The position numbers were made by a program, and so were the translations under genes. Below are positions 18,889-27,053 of a stretch of 64,000 nucleotides of DNA, in pieces. Below the pieces are notes generated by a model. The model had not been told where the DNA came from. It did no database searches and worked only from the letters and a program-made list of their open reading frames with translations. The first letter of the stretch is position 1. Each line of letters begins with the position of its first letter. Source of the DNA: Curtobacterium sp. VKM Ac-2865 (GTDB lineage Bacteria; Actinomycetota; Actinomycetes; Actinomycetales; Microbacteriaceae); assembly GCF_015350905.1 (NCBI RefSeq), contig NZ_JADKRZ010000001.1, forward strand, positions 868,001 to 932,000, read 5' to 3'.

Positions 18889-18996
18889 TGTTACCTCTCG
18901 GAAAGACGTGGAAGCGAGAGCGCAGCCTGTCGTTGCCGACAGCGAGCCGCTGTGAGGCGACGCATGACTGGTTCCCAGCTTGGTTGGAACACTCCT

Positions 18997-19002
18997 AGCT
19001 TA
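18997..19002 (-). promoter_or_regulatory. Putative ctaC promoter -10 box
   Basis: TAAGCT on the minus strand about 110 nt upstream of ctaC. Just downstream (18971-18990) GTTCC and GGAAC form a loose inverted repeat that could be an operator. The -35 is unclear. Confidence 0.35.
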
Positions 19003-19128
19003 CTCGCAGCCGGTGACAGCGAGTGCACGCCCGACACGCGTGGTGGACTCTCGCGCACCCTCGAAGCAGGGTTTTCCCCAGGTCATCCGCGAGATGTCCG
19101 AGATCGGCGACGTCGCCACGCCGGACGA

Positions 19129-19165
19129 CGAACGAGGAGCGACCGTGGTGGTCGCTCCCCGTTCG
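19129..19165 (-). terminator. Terminator hairpin after the Fe-S carrier gene
   Basis: GGAGCGACC pairs with GGTCGCTCC around a GTGGT loop, extended by CGAACG/CGTTCG after one mismatch. It lies 20 bp beyond the stop of the erpA-like gene. Confidence 0.8.
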
Positions 19166-19184
19166 GGCGTTGCTCGTGGTGGGC

Positions 19185-19556
19185 TCAGTGGAAGCTGTCG
19201 CCGCACGCGCAGCTGCCCTGCGCGTTGGGGTTGTCGATCGTGAAGCCCTGCTTCTGGATGGTGTCCTCGAAGTCGATCGTCGCACCGTCGAGGTACGGGA
19301 CGCTCATCTTGTCGACGACGACCTCGACACCGTCGAACTCGGCGGTGGTGTCACCGTCGAGCAGGCGCTCGTCGAAGTAGAGCTGGTAGATCAGGCCCGA
19401 GCAGCCACCGGGCTGTACGGCCAGGCGCAGGCGGAGGTCGTCGCGGCCTTCCTGCTCGAGGAGGCTCGCCACCTTGCCAGCGGCGGCGTCACTGAGCAGG
19501 ACCCCGTGCGACGGGACGGCCGTGGTGACGGCTTCGGTCGTGATGGTGTCGCTCAT
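19185..19556 (-). CDS. erpA: A-type iron-sulfur cluster carrier (ErpA/IscA family)
   Basis: Scaffold or carrier protein of 123 aa that delivers Fe-S clusters to apoproteins. The three conserved cysteines are present: C52 (QPGGCSG) and C116/C118 (GSCACGDSF). The ATG at 19556 follows a GGAGGC-type site; the frame runs on upstream without similarity. In M. tuberculosis the homologous gene also lies near ctaC and the DUF3043 gene. The ErpA versus IscA name is by context only. Confidence 0.9.
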   Translation of the reverse strand: MSDTITTEAVTTAVPSHGVLLSDAAAGKVASLLEQEGRDDLRLRLAVQPGGCSGLIYQLYFDERLLDGDTTAEFDGVEVVVDKMSVPYLDGATIDFEDTIQKQGFTIDNPNAQGSCACGDSFH

Positions 19557-19684
19557 GAGCGCCTCCTTCTGGGCGGTGCGGTCACCGCGCCTCGTCGTCG
19601 ATTGTAAGCACCCCCACCGACGGAACGCACATGCCCGTCGCATGCTGTGGAGGACATGCACGGTTCCACCTGCCGGGGGCGAGC

Positions 19685-19716
19685 GGACGGGACCGGTCGA
19701 CCCGGGCCTCCCGTCC
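19685..19716 (-). terminator. Degenerate palindromic terminator after the M20 gene
   Basis: GGACGGGA...CCGG pairs with CCGGGCCTCCCGTCC, leaving a two-base bulge. It shares the GGGAGGCCCGG core with the four convergent-junction palindromes but is shorter and imperfect. It lies 12 bp past the M20 peptidase stop. Confidence 0.55.
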
Positions 19717-19727
19717 GGTGTCCGCGC

Positions 19728-21188
19728 TCAGGCGCGCGTCGCGAGCCGGGCCAGCAGGATCGTCTCGGAGGCGACCGCGCGATGCAGCACACCCAGGTGC
19801 TGCGACTCGTTCGGGCTGTGCGCGCGCGTGTCGGGGTCCTCGACGCCCGTCACCAGGATCTGGGCCTCGGGGAACTCGGCGGCGAGGTCGGAGACGAAGG
19901 GGATCGAGCCGCCGATGCCCTGCTCGACCGGCTCGGCGCCCCAGCCCTCGGCCATGGCGGTCCTGGCCTCCTTGACGGCCCAGCCACTGGTGTCCACCAG
20001 GAAGCCGTCGCCGGCGTCGGGCTCGCTGAGCTCGACGCGGGCGCCGAACGGGGTGTGGGAACGGATGTGCCGCTCGACGGCCGCCGCGGCGTCGGTCGCG
20101 CTCTGGCCCGGGGCGACCCGCACCGACACGCGCGCGCTGACGGTGGGCAGCAGCGTGTTGGACGCGTTCGCCACGCTCGGGACGTCCATGCCGGTGACCG
20201 TGATCGACGGCTGGAACCACATGCGCGAGAGCACGTCGCCGGTGCCGACCGGGCGCACGCCGGACACGAGGGCGGCGTCGGCGGCGAGCTCGTCCTCGGA
20301 ACGCGCGGGGACGGGGGCGTCGTACGCGGTCAGGCCCTCGACCGCGACCGAACCGGCGTCGTCGTGCAGGGAGCTGAGGAGCCGGACCATCGGGAGCATG
20401 GCGTCGGGGGCCGCTCCCCCGAACATGCCGCTGTGGCTGGCGTGCTCGAGCGTCGTGACGGTCAGCTTGAAGGTCACGTTGCCGCGGAGGGACACGGTGA
20501 TCGCGGGGACCTCGGTGGACCAGTTGTCGCTGTCGGCCACGACGATGACGTCCGCGGCGAGGTGCTCCTTCTGCTCCCGCAGGAAGGTGCGGAACGAGCG
20601 GGAGCCGAACTCCTCCTCGCCCTCGACGAACAGCACGATGCCGAGGTCGAGGTCGTCCCCGAAGCGGGCGTGCAGCGCGCGGAGCGAGGCGATGTGCGTC
20701 ATCACGCCGGCCTTGTCGTCCGAGGCGCCGCGGCCGTAGAGCCGGTCCCCACGCAGCGTCGGCTCAAACGGCGGGGTCTCCCAGAGCGCGTCGTCGCCCT
20801 GCGGCTGCACGTCGTGGTGGGCGTAGAGCATCACGGTCGGCTTGCCGTTCCTGGCAGGCCGGACGGCCAGCACGGCGGGCTGCCCGAGCTCGACGCCGGC
20901 GTGCTCGGTGCCCTCGGCATCGCTGGCGCCGTCGGGCGTGTCACCGGACACCGCGGACCGCACGATCCGGACCGACTCGAACACGCCGGTGTCCCGCGCG
21001 AGGTCGGCGACCGCCTCGGCACTGCGCCGCACGGCCGACGCGTCGAACGCGGACCATGACACCGACGGGATCCGCACCAGCGCGGAGAGGTCGGCGATCG
21101 TCCGGGGCAGGTCGCCGTGGACCTGTTCGCGGAGGGCGTCGAGCAGCTCGGGGTCGGTCGCGGGCGCGGACTGTGCGGTGTCGGTCAT
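19728..21188 (-). CDS. M20 family metallopeptidase (dipeptidase)
   Basis: Zinc-dependent di-/aminopeptidase or related amidohydrolase, 486 aa. Metal site: H124 and catalytic D126 in YAHHDVQP, bridging D157 in GRGASDDKAG, and the Glu pair at 191-192 in VEGEEEFGS. The usual dimerisation domain is inserted at about 215-385. No signal peptide. The ATG at 21188 lies 7 nt behind a TAGATT -10-like box, suggesting a leaderless mRNA. Substrate unknown; actinobacterial homologues are annotated as dipeptidases. Confidence 0.88.
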   Translation of the reverse strand: MTDTAQSAPATDPELLDALREQVHGDLPRTIADLSALVRIPSVSWSAFDASAVRRSAEAVADLARDTGVFESVRIVRSAVSGDTPDGASDAEGTEHAGVELGQPAVLAVRPARNGKPTVMLYAHHDVQPQGDDALWETPPFEPTLRGDRLYGRGASDDKAGVMTHIASLRALHARFGDDLDLGIVLFVEGEEEFGSRSFRTFLREQKEHLAADVIVVADSDNWSTEVPAITVSLRGNVTFKLTVTTLEHASHSGMFGGAAPDAMLPMVRLLSSLHDDAGSVAVEGLTAYDAPVPARSEDELAADAALVSGVRPVGTGDVLSRMWFQPSITVTGMDVPSVANASNTLLPTVSARVSVRVAPGQSATDAAAAVERHIRSHTPFGARVELSEPDAGDGFLVDTSGWAVKEARTAMAEGWGAEPVEQGIGGSIPFVSDLAAEFPEAQILVTGVEDPDTRAHSPNESQHLGVLHRAVASETILLARLATRA

Positions 21189-21194
21189 GCCCGG

Positions 21195-21201
21195 TAATCT
21201 A
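21195..21201. promoter_or_regulatory. Overlapping divergent -10-like boxes
   Basis: TAATCTA reads as TAATCT on the plus strand (toward the DUF3043 gene) and TAGATT on the minus strand, 7 nt before the M20 start codon. -35 elements are weak. Confidence 0.35.
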
Positions 21202-21260
21202 GAGGACACCATCGTCGGGCTGTTCCCCGGCGCACCGCTCACCGACCAGCAGGAATCACC

Positions 21261-21833
21261 GTGGCGAAGGCAGCACCCAAGACCAACACGACAGTCAACC
21301 CCTCGGAAGAGGAACTGCTCGAGCAGGGCAAGGGTCGTCCCACCCCGTCCCGTCGTGAGCGAGAGGCAGCCAACCGCCGTCCGCTCGTGGGCAACTCCCC
21401 CGTGGACAAGAAGGCAGCGCGTGCACGCCTCAACAGCGAGCGCGAGAAGGCCCGCGTCGGCATGGCCAACGGCGAGGAGCGCTACCTCCCGGCGAAGGAC
21501 CGAGGCGAGCAGCGCCGGTTCGTCCGCGACACCATCGACGCCCGCTGGAACGTGGGCGAGGTGATGATGCCCGTCCTCGTGCTGTTCCTGATCGTGGGCT
21601 TCGCCGCACCGCAGACCCCGATCGCGTCCTACTCCCTGCTGGTGATCTGGGCGTTCGTCGCGCTGTTCCTCATCGACTGCGTGGTGCTCTGGCTGATGCT
21701 GCGCAAGAAGATCACCGCGAAGTTCGGCGAGTTCCAGTCGCGGACCTTCTTCTACATCCTGACCCGGGCGTGGCAGCTGCGGTTCCTGCGGCTGCCGAAG
21801 CCCCAGGTCAAGCGCGGGCAGTACCCCGCCTGA
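21261..21833 (+). CDS. DUF3043 domain-containing membrane protein
   Basis: Protein of 190 aa restricted, as far as I know, to actinobacteria (M. tuberculosis Rv2206 type); function unknown. It has a charged N-terminal region of about 98 residues with the conserved GKGRPTPSRREREAANRRPL segment, two membrane helices (about 100-116 and 123-147) and a basic C-terminal tail. The GTG start at 21261 has CAGGA 7 nt upstream. Divergent from the M20 gene. Confidence 0.85.
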   Translation: MAKAAPKTNTTVNPSEEELLEQGKGRPTPSRREREAANRRPLVGNSPVDKKAARARLNSEREKARVGMANGEERYLPAKDRGEQRRFVRDTIDARWNVGEVMMPVLVLFLIVGFAAPQTPIASYSLLVIWAFVALFLIDCVVLWLMLRKKITAKFGEFQSRTFFYILTRAWQLRFLRLPKPQVKRGQYPA

Positions 21834-21845
21834 CCCCGAGTCTGA

Positions 21846-21876
21846 GAAGCGCCACCGGCATCGCCGGTGGCGCTTC
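21846..21876 (+). terminator. Terminator of the DUF3043 gene
   Basis: A perfect 14-bp stem (GAAGCGCCACCGGC / GCCGGTGGCGCTTC) with a three-base ATC loop, 12 bp after the stop codon. Confidence 0.88.
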
Positions 21877-21885
21877 GTCGTTCCC

Positions 21886-21985
21886 GGCGGCGGGGGCCGG
21901 CGGCCAAGGCGGTGGCCGGTGGCGGGCGGCCGGCGGCCGGTGGCCGGTGGCCGGTGGCGGGCGGCCGGCGGCCGGCGTCCAAGGC
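21886..21985. repeat. GGCCGGTGGC-rich low-complexity repeat
   Basis: About 100 bp built of GGTGGCCGGTGGCGGGCGG-like words; a block of about 28 bp occurs twice, and CCAAGGCGGTG flanks both ends. Many G-runs could form quadruplexes. No gene. Confidence 0.75.
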
Positions 21986-22047
21986 GGTGAGATCGCACTT
22001 CGTGTCGGGTCAGGGGTCGCCGAGGCGACACGGAATGCGATCTCACC
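21986..22047. repeat. 62-nt palindromic element, copy A
   Basis: GGTGAGATCGCA pairs with TGCGATCTCACC. The stem continues through CTTCGTGTCG opposite CGACACGGAA with one mismatch and one wobble, about 22 bp in all. Confidence 0.85.
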
Positions 22048-22259
22048 GAGGTCTCGGGGCCGGGGCCGGGACGCGCCGGAACGGAGGCTCGGTGCCGGGC
22101 CGGTGGGGAGCCTCCCGTCCGGCGAGTGGTCGCGAGACCCCGGGTGCACACCGGCCACCGACCGTTGGTCGCGCGGCACGCGCGCGACGCGGCTCGACCA
22201 CCCGGCGAACCTGAGCGGGGACTCGCGGCCGGTCAGCGCCGCCGACTGCCGCCCGCGGC

Positions 22260-22321
22260 GGTGAGATCGCACTTCGTGTCGGGTCGCCACCTGCGGAGGC
22301 GACACGGAATGCGATCTCACC
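22260..22321. repeat. 62-nt palindromic element, copy B
   Basis: Same arms as copy A. The loop contains GTCGCC and GGCGAC, which can form an additional inner stem. Confidence 0.85.
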
Positions 22322-22534
22322 GCGATCTCGGGGCCGAGACGCGCCGGACCGGAGGCTCGGCGCCGGGCCGGTGGGGAGCCTCCCGTCCGGCGAGGGGTCA
22401 CGACACCCCGGGTGCGCACCGCCGACCGGCCACCGACCGTCGGTCGCGCGGCACGCGCGCGACGCGGCTCGACCACCCGGCGAACCTGAGCAGTGTGTCG
22501 CGACCGGTTGGCGCGGCCGGCGGCCACTCGCGGC

Positions 22535-22596
22535 GGTGAGATCGCACTTCGTGTCGGGTCGCCACCTGCTGAGGCGACACGAACTGCGATCTCACC
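22535..22596. repeat. 62-nt palindromic element, copy C
   Basis: Left arm identical to copies A and B; the right arm reads CGACACGAACTGCGATCTCACC, differing at three positions. The inner GTCGCC/GGCGAC stem is kept. Confidence 0.85.
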
Positions 22597-22618
22597 GAGG
22601 CCGGGGCCGGGACGTGCG

Positions 22619-23695
22619 TCAGCGCTGCGCGCGACGCAACCGCTTCCGGCGCAGCCGGTTGATCCGTGTGGCCCAGGTCGGCCCCTCGTAGAGGAACGCC
22701 GTGTAGCCCTGCACGAGCGTGGCACCGGCCTCGATCCGGGCCTGGACGTCGGCCTCCGTGGTGACGCCACCGACGGCGATCACGCAGAAGTCCGCCGGCA
22801 CGACGGCCCGCACGCGCCGGAGCACGTCGAGCGAACGCGACGCGAGTGGCGCCCCGGACAGTCCCCCGGCGCCCATGGCGGCCACGTCGGCCTCGGGCGT
22901 GGTCAGTCCGGAGCGCTCGATCGTGGTGTTGTTCGCGATGACGCCGGCGAGCCCGAGGTCGACGGCGAGACCGGCGATCGCGTCGATCTGATCGTCGGTC
23001 AGGTCCGGCGCGATCTTGACGAGGACGGGCACGCGGCCGGCGGACTCGTGCACCGCGGCGAGCAGGGGGCGGAGCTGGTCGAGCTCCTGCAGTCCGCGCA
23101 GTCCGGGCGTGTTGGGCGAGCTGACGTTGACGGCGAGGTAGTCCGCGAACGGGGCCAGGAGCCGCGTCGACTCGAGGTAGTCGTCGACGGCGTCGGCGAC
23201 GTCCACGACGCGGCTCTTGCCGATGTTGACGCCGATGACCGGGCGACCCGGGTTGCGTCGCGCCCGCTCGAGTCGTCGAGCGGCGGCTGCGGCGCCGTGG
23301 TTGTTGAAGCCCATCCGGTTGATCAGCGCGCGGTCGGCGATGAGCCGGAAGAGCCGGGGCTTGTCGTTGCCGGGCTGGGGCTTCGCGGTGATCGTGCCGA
23401 CCTCGACGTGCCCGAAGCCGAGCAGGCCGAGCCCGGCGATCCCCTTGGCGTTCTTGTCGAACCCGGCGGCCAGGCCGAAGCGGGACGGGAAGTGGATGCC
23501 CATCGTCGTGACGCCGTCAGCGGCCGAGGGACGGGAGTACCGCTCGACGACCCCGGCGAGGAACGGCACCCGCGGCAGCCACCGGATGACCGCGAACGCG
23601 ACGTGGTGCGCCCGCTCAGGGTCCATGTTGGCGAACACCGCGCGGAAGACCACGCCGTAGCCGACGCGGACGCACCGTTCGGCGATGTTCGTCAC
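22619..23695 (-). CDS. pyrD: Dihydroorotate dehydrogenase (quinone), class 2
   Basis: Membrane-associated flavoprotein that oxidises dihydroorotate to orotate in pyrimidine synthesis, passing electrons to quinone. 358 aa. The N-terminal extension of class 2 enzymes is present, then [14 protein letters not shown], the substrate loop [20 protein letters not shown] and the FMN phosphate site [11 protein letters not shown]. The GTG start at 23695 overlaps the nrdR stop (GTGA). Its 3' end abuts the repeat tract. Confidence 0.95.
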   Translation of the reverse strand: MTNIAERCVRVGYGVVFRAVFANMDPERAHHVAFAVIRWLPRVPFLAGVVERYSRPSAADGVTTMGIHFPSRFGLAAGFDKNAKGIAGLGLLGFGHVEVGTITAKPQPGNDKPRLFRLIADRALINRMGFNNHGAAAAARRLERARRNPGRPVIGVNIGKSRVVDVADAVDDYLESTRLLAPFADYLAVNVSSPNTPGLRGLQELDQLRPLLAAVHESAGRVPVLVKIAPDLTDDQIDAIAGLAVDLGLAGVIANNTTIERSGLTTPEADVAAMGAGGLSGAPLASRSLDVLRRVRAVVPADFCVIAVGGVTTEADVQARIEAGATLVQGYTAFLYEGPTWATRINRLRRKRLRRAQR

Positions 23696-24177
23696 GCGTC
23701 CGCCCCGGTGGTCGCCGTGCGCGGGCCGTCGTGGTGGTCGATGCGGAGCTGACCGATCGCTGACTCGAAGTCCTCGAGCGAGTCGAACGCCTGGTAGACG
23801 CTGGCGTAGCGGAGGTAGGCGACCTCGTCGAGCTCACGCAACGGGTCGAGGATCGCCAGGCCGATGTCGTTGGCGTCGATCTGGCTGGCCCCGGAGGACC
23901 GCACGATCTCCTCCACGCGCTGCGCGAGCACCGCCAGGTCGGAGTCGGTGACGGGTCGTCCCTGGCACGCCTTGCGCACGCCGGAGATGATCTTCTCCCG
24001 CGAGAACGGCTCGAGCACCCCGTTGCGCTTGACCACGTTCAGCGACGCCGTCTCGGTGGTCGAGAAACGGCGGCCGCAGTTCGGGCACTGGCGGCGTCGG
24101 CGGATGGAGGTGCCGTCGTCGCTCGTGCGGGAGTCGACGACGCGGGAGTCCGGGTGGCGGCAGAAGGGGCAGAACAT
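23692..24177 (-). CDS. nrdR: Transcriptional repressor NrdR
   Basis: Nucleotide-sensing repressor of ribonucleotide reductase genes, 161 aa. Zinc ribbon cysteines C3, C6, C31 and C34, then an ATP-cone at about 49-139. The sequence [17 protein letters not shown] is nearly invariant in the family. It lies between hisD (13 nt gap) and pyrD (4-nt overlap), probably one operon. No NrdR boxes or nrd genes are in this window. Confidence 0.96.
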   Translation of the reverse strand: MFCPFCRHPDSRVVDSRTSDDGTSIRRRRQCPNCGRRFSTTETASLNVVKRNGVLEPFSREKIISGVRKACQGRPVTDSDLAVLAQRVEEIVRSSGASQIDANDIGLAILDPLRELDEVAYLRYASVYQAFDSLEDFESAIGQLRIDHHDGPRTATTGADA

Positions 24178-24190
24178 GGCACCGCCAAGG

Positions 24191-25498
24191 CTATCGGTTC
24201 ACGCGCTCCGTCACGGCGGCACCGTGCCCCGGCAGCTGCTCCTCGGTGGAGAGCGCGACGATGTGCGGGGCCACCTCGGCCAGGGCCGCGGCCGTGTACC
24301 GGATGACCTGCTGCGGCCGGAGGAACGTCGACGCGGACAGCCCGGACCCGAAGCGCGCCTGACCACCCGTCGGCAGCACGTGGTTCGACCCGGCGAGGTA
24401 GTCGCCGAGGCTGACCGGCGTGCTCGGCCCCACGAAGACCGCGCCGGCCGCGTCGATGTCCGCGAGCACGGCGTCGTCGTCGACGGTCTGGATCTCGAGG
24501 TGCTCCGGCCCGTAGGCGTTGCTCACCGTGGCAGCGTCGGTGAGCGAGTCCACCAGCACGACCGCGGACTGCGGGCCGTCGAGTGCGGCCTGGAGGCGCG
24601 TGGCCGTCCCGAGGGCGGCCGTGCGTTCCGGGATGGCGGCTTCCACCGCGTCGGCGAAGGTCGCGGACGTCGTCACCAGCACGCTGCCGGCCTGCTCGTC
24701 GTGTTCGGCCTGGCTGATGAGGTCGGCCGCCACGAACCCGGGGTCGGCGGAGTCGTCCGCGATGACGAGGATCTCGGTGGCGCCGGCTTCGGAGTCGATG
24801 CCGACGACGCCACGCACCAGGCGCTTCGCCGCTGCGACGTAGTTGTTGCCCGGGCCGGTGACCAGGTCGACCGGGTCGAGGCCGATCTCGGCGACGCCGT
24901 ACGCCAGCGCACCGATCGCGCCGGCCCCGCCCATCGCGTAGACCTCGTCGACACCGAGGAGCCCCGCCGCGGCGAGGATCGTCGGGTGCACGGCGCCGCA
25001 GTGGTCACGCTGCGGCGGCGACACGAGCGCGATCGAGCCGACACCGGCGACCTGCGCCGGCACGACGTTCATCACGACGCTGGACGGGTAGACGGCCTTG
25101 CCGCCCGGCACGTAGAGCCCGACGCGACGCATCGGCTGCCAGCGCTGGTGCACCTCGGCACCGTCGCCGAGGGTGGTCACGGACGGCTGCGGGACCTGCG
25201 CAGCGCTCGCGGCGCGGACGCGGGTGATGGCTTCGTCGAGGGCGGTGCGGAGCTGCGGCGTGAGCCCGGCGACCGCGGCGGCGATCTCGGCGGCTGGCAC
25301 CCGGACGTGCGCAGGGGCTCCCCCGTCGAACCGCTCGGCCTGCTCGCGCAGTGCGTCGGCACCGCGGTCGCGCACGTCGTCGACGAGCACCCGGGCGGCG
25401 TCCACCGCATGCCCGACGTCGCCGACGGCTCGGGGCATGAGTCGGAGGAGTTCGGCACGGGCGGGGAGGCCGCCGCGGAGGTCGATTCGCTGCATCAT
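24191..25498 (-). CDS. hisD: Histidinol dehydrogenase
   Basis: Zinc enzyme that oxidises L-histidinol to L-histidine in two steps, the end of histidine synthesis. 435 aa. Motifs include [38 protein letters not shown], the Zn/catalytic [14 protein letters not shown] segment, and AYGPEHLEI with the catalytic His near residue 332. Other his genes are not adjacent. The first two codons are both ATG; I give the upstream one. Confidence 0.96.
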   Translation of the reverse strand: MMQRIDLRGGLPARAELLRLMPRAVGDVGHAVDAARVLVDDVRDRGADALREQAERFDGGAPAHVRVPAAEIAAAVAGLTPQLRTALDEAITRVRAASAAQVPQPSVTTLGDGAEVHQRWQPMRRVGLYVPGGKAVYPSSVVMNVVPAQVAGVGSIALVSPPQRDHCGAVHPTILAAAGLLGVDEVYAMGGAGAIGALAYGVAEIGLDPVDLVTGPGNNYVAAAKRLVRGVVGIDSEAGATEILVIADDSADPGFVAADLISQAEHDEQAGSVLVTTSATFADAVEAAIPERTAALGTATRLQAALDGPQSAVVLVDSLTDAATVSNAYGPEHLEIQTVDDDAVLADIDAAGAVFVGPSTPVSLGDYLAGSNHVLPTGGQARFGSGLSASTFLRPQQVIRYTAAALAEVAPHIVALSTEEQLPGHGAAVTERVNR

Positions 25499-25550
25499 GA
25501 GGGCTCCAGCGTAGCGAGCACCCCTGACCTCCCCGTGCCTCCGGCGTGCG

Positions 25551-27053
25551 TCAGCCCGCGTCCCGCCAGGCCGTCCGGAGCTCGTCCGCGGCGCGACGGG
25601 CCGCGGCGTCGGTGCCGGCGTCCGAGACGTCGAGCTCGTCGTGCACGGTGACGTTCAGGACGCTGCCGCTCGCCAGCCGGACCTGGACGGACGCGCCGTC
25701 GAGCCCGAGCGGACGCACCGCCCTGGTGAGCGCCGGGAACGCCGACGTCGACGGGACGCTGAGCCAGAGCTCGGTCGCCCGGCCACCGGCGGACGGCAGC
25801 AGCACGGCCGCGGGTGACCACGGGGCGACCGCCGTCACGACCGCCGCGGCCCGGACGATCGTGGACGGGCCGGCGGACACCGCGAACCCCGTCTCCGGCT
25901 GCCGGTCGGCCCCGAGCGCGTCCTCGCTGGACGCGACGTCGATCCGTTCGACGGCACCGGGGTCGGCGACGGCACCGACCGCGCTCGCGACCGCTCGCGC
26001 CGCCGCCGTGTCCGACACGACGAACCCGACGCTGGTCGGTGTCTCCTCGACCCGCGTGGTGTGCACACCGGTGGCAGCGACGGCGGCGACGATCCGGTCG
26101 GGTGCCGCGTACTCCCCCGCTCCCGACCGGTGCACGTCCCCGCCCGACACCAGCAGCTGCACGCCGGTCGGCAGCAGCGCCGCGACGGCCGTCCGGACGC
26201 CGGTCGCCTGCGCGGCGGTCTCCGTGTGGACCGACACGGTCGAGGGCGTGACGACGGCACCGTCGGTCCCCGGGACCGCCGCCACGTCGCGCACGAGCGA
26301 CCCGAGGTCCGTCTCGTCGAGCGGCGGTGCGGTCCCGGGGATCGGGCTCGGGCTCGGGGTTGAGGAGTCCGACGGCGGCCGTGCGACGTCGGGGAAGTCC
26401 CTGGCCTCGCGGTCCGACGACGACACCACCCATGCCGCGGACGACCACGGGGAGAAGTCGTCGTCATCGTCGGGTCGACCGGCGTAGGCGATCGTCGTGC
26501 CCGGCGAGAGGTGGGGCACGGCGGCCGCGACCCGACGCGCACGGTCCCACGCGGCGGCGAGGTCGTCCGGGTCGGCAGCGCCCAGGGCGACGTCCGACCG
26601 GGCGATCGTCCCGCCCTCGAAGCGCTCGTCGTGTCGCACCGACTCGAGCGCCCGGAGCACCCGGTGGTTCGGCGTCTTCTTCGCCGCGAGCGGGATCCGG
26701 TAGCCGTCGACGACGACCCGGCCGCTCCAGGACAGCGAGCCGTTCGCGTGCTCCGCCATGTACCGGCCCATGTCGTCGACGAGCGCGGTGACCCGCGCAT
26801 CGGACAGGCCCGGCTCGAGTTCGGCGTCCACCGAGGCCTTCCCGGAGAACGGCAGGTTGTTGGTGCCGCCTCCGTCCACGCTCGCGATGCCCTCGACCGA
26901 CCGGAAGTGCTCCGCGAAGTCGTCGCCGGCACCCGACCCTGCGTCGAGGTGGTTGCTGCACCCCGCCACCGCGAGTGCGAGGACCGCAGCCGTGATGGCC
27001 GCCAGCGTCCTGGTCGTGGCGCGTGCGGTCGTCCTGGTGCTCCCCCGAGTCAT
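25551..27053 (-). CDS. Large lipoprotein of unknown function
   Basis: Predicted surface lipoprotein of 500 aa: basic N-terminus, hydrophobic stretch and lipobox VAGC with Cys32. The mature part looks like two repeated alpha/beta halves (about 45-205 and 255-495) joined by a Ser/Pro/Thr linker (STPSPSPIPGTAPP). I recognise no domain or catalytic motif. The ATG at 27053 overlaps the stop of the APH-fold gene by 4 bp, so the two are coupled, and hisD follows after 52 nt. A role in the envelope is only inferred from the lipobox. Confidence 0.8.
   Translation of the reverse strand: MTRGSTRTTARATTRTLAAITAAVLALAVAGCSNHLDAGSGAGDDFAEHFRSVEGIASVDGGGTNNLPFSGKASVDAELEPGLSDARVTALVDDMGRYMAEHANGSLSWSGRVVVDGYRIPLAAKKTPNHRVLRALESVRHDERFEGGTIARSDVALGAADPDDLAAAWDRARRVAAAVPHLSPGTTIAYAGRPDDDDDFSPWSSAAWVVSSSDREARDFPDVARPPSDSSTPSPSPIPGTAPPLDETDLGSLVRDVAAVPGTDGAVVTPSTVSVHTETAAQATGVRTAVAALLPTGVQLLVSGGDVHRSGAGEYAAPDRIVAAVAATGVHTTRVEETPTSVGFVVSDTAAARAVASAVGAVADPGAVERIDVASSEDALGADRQPETGFAVSAGPSTIVRAAAVVTAVAPWSPAAVLLPSAGGRATELWLSVPSTSAFPALTRAVRPLGLDGASVQVRLASGSVLNVTVHDELDVSDAGTDAAARRAADELRTAWRDAG

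Larger units (their letters stand above)
21986..22618. repeat. Tandem array of a 275-bp unit (two full copies and a truncated third)
   Basis: Units begin at 21986, 22260 and 22535 (periods 274 and 275). Each starts with a 62-nt imperfect palindrome. Units 1 and 2 then carry a GGAGGCT...AGCCTCC hairpin (22083-22115; 22351-22383) and a GTCGCGCG/CGCGCGAC hairpin (22168-22188; 22443-22463). Unit 3 stops after about 84 bp at the 3' end of pyrD. Long frames through it are out-of-frame shadows; I see no gene. Confidence 0.9.

Noticed and set aside
21986-22618. CRISPR array
   Set aside because: Only three units with a 275-bp period, similar rather than unique intervening sequence, and no cas genes.
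21986-22618. Integron attC-like cassette array
   Set aside because: The palindromes superficially resemble folded recombination sites, but there is no integrase, no gene cassette between copies and no attC core sites.
21770-22770. Several 100-320 codon frames on both strands through the repeat tract
   Set aside because: They run through direct and inverted repeats, change frame between copies, are Arg/Gly/Ala-rich and have no ribosome sites. The repeats explain them.
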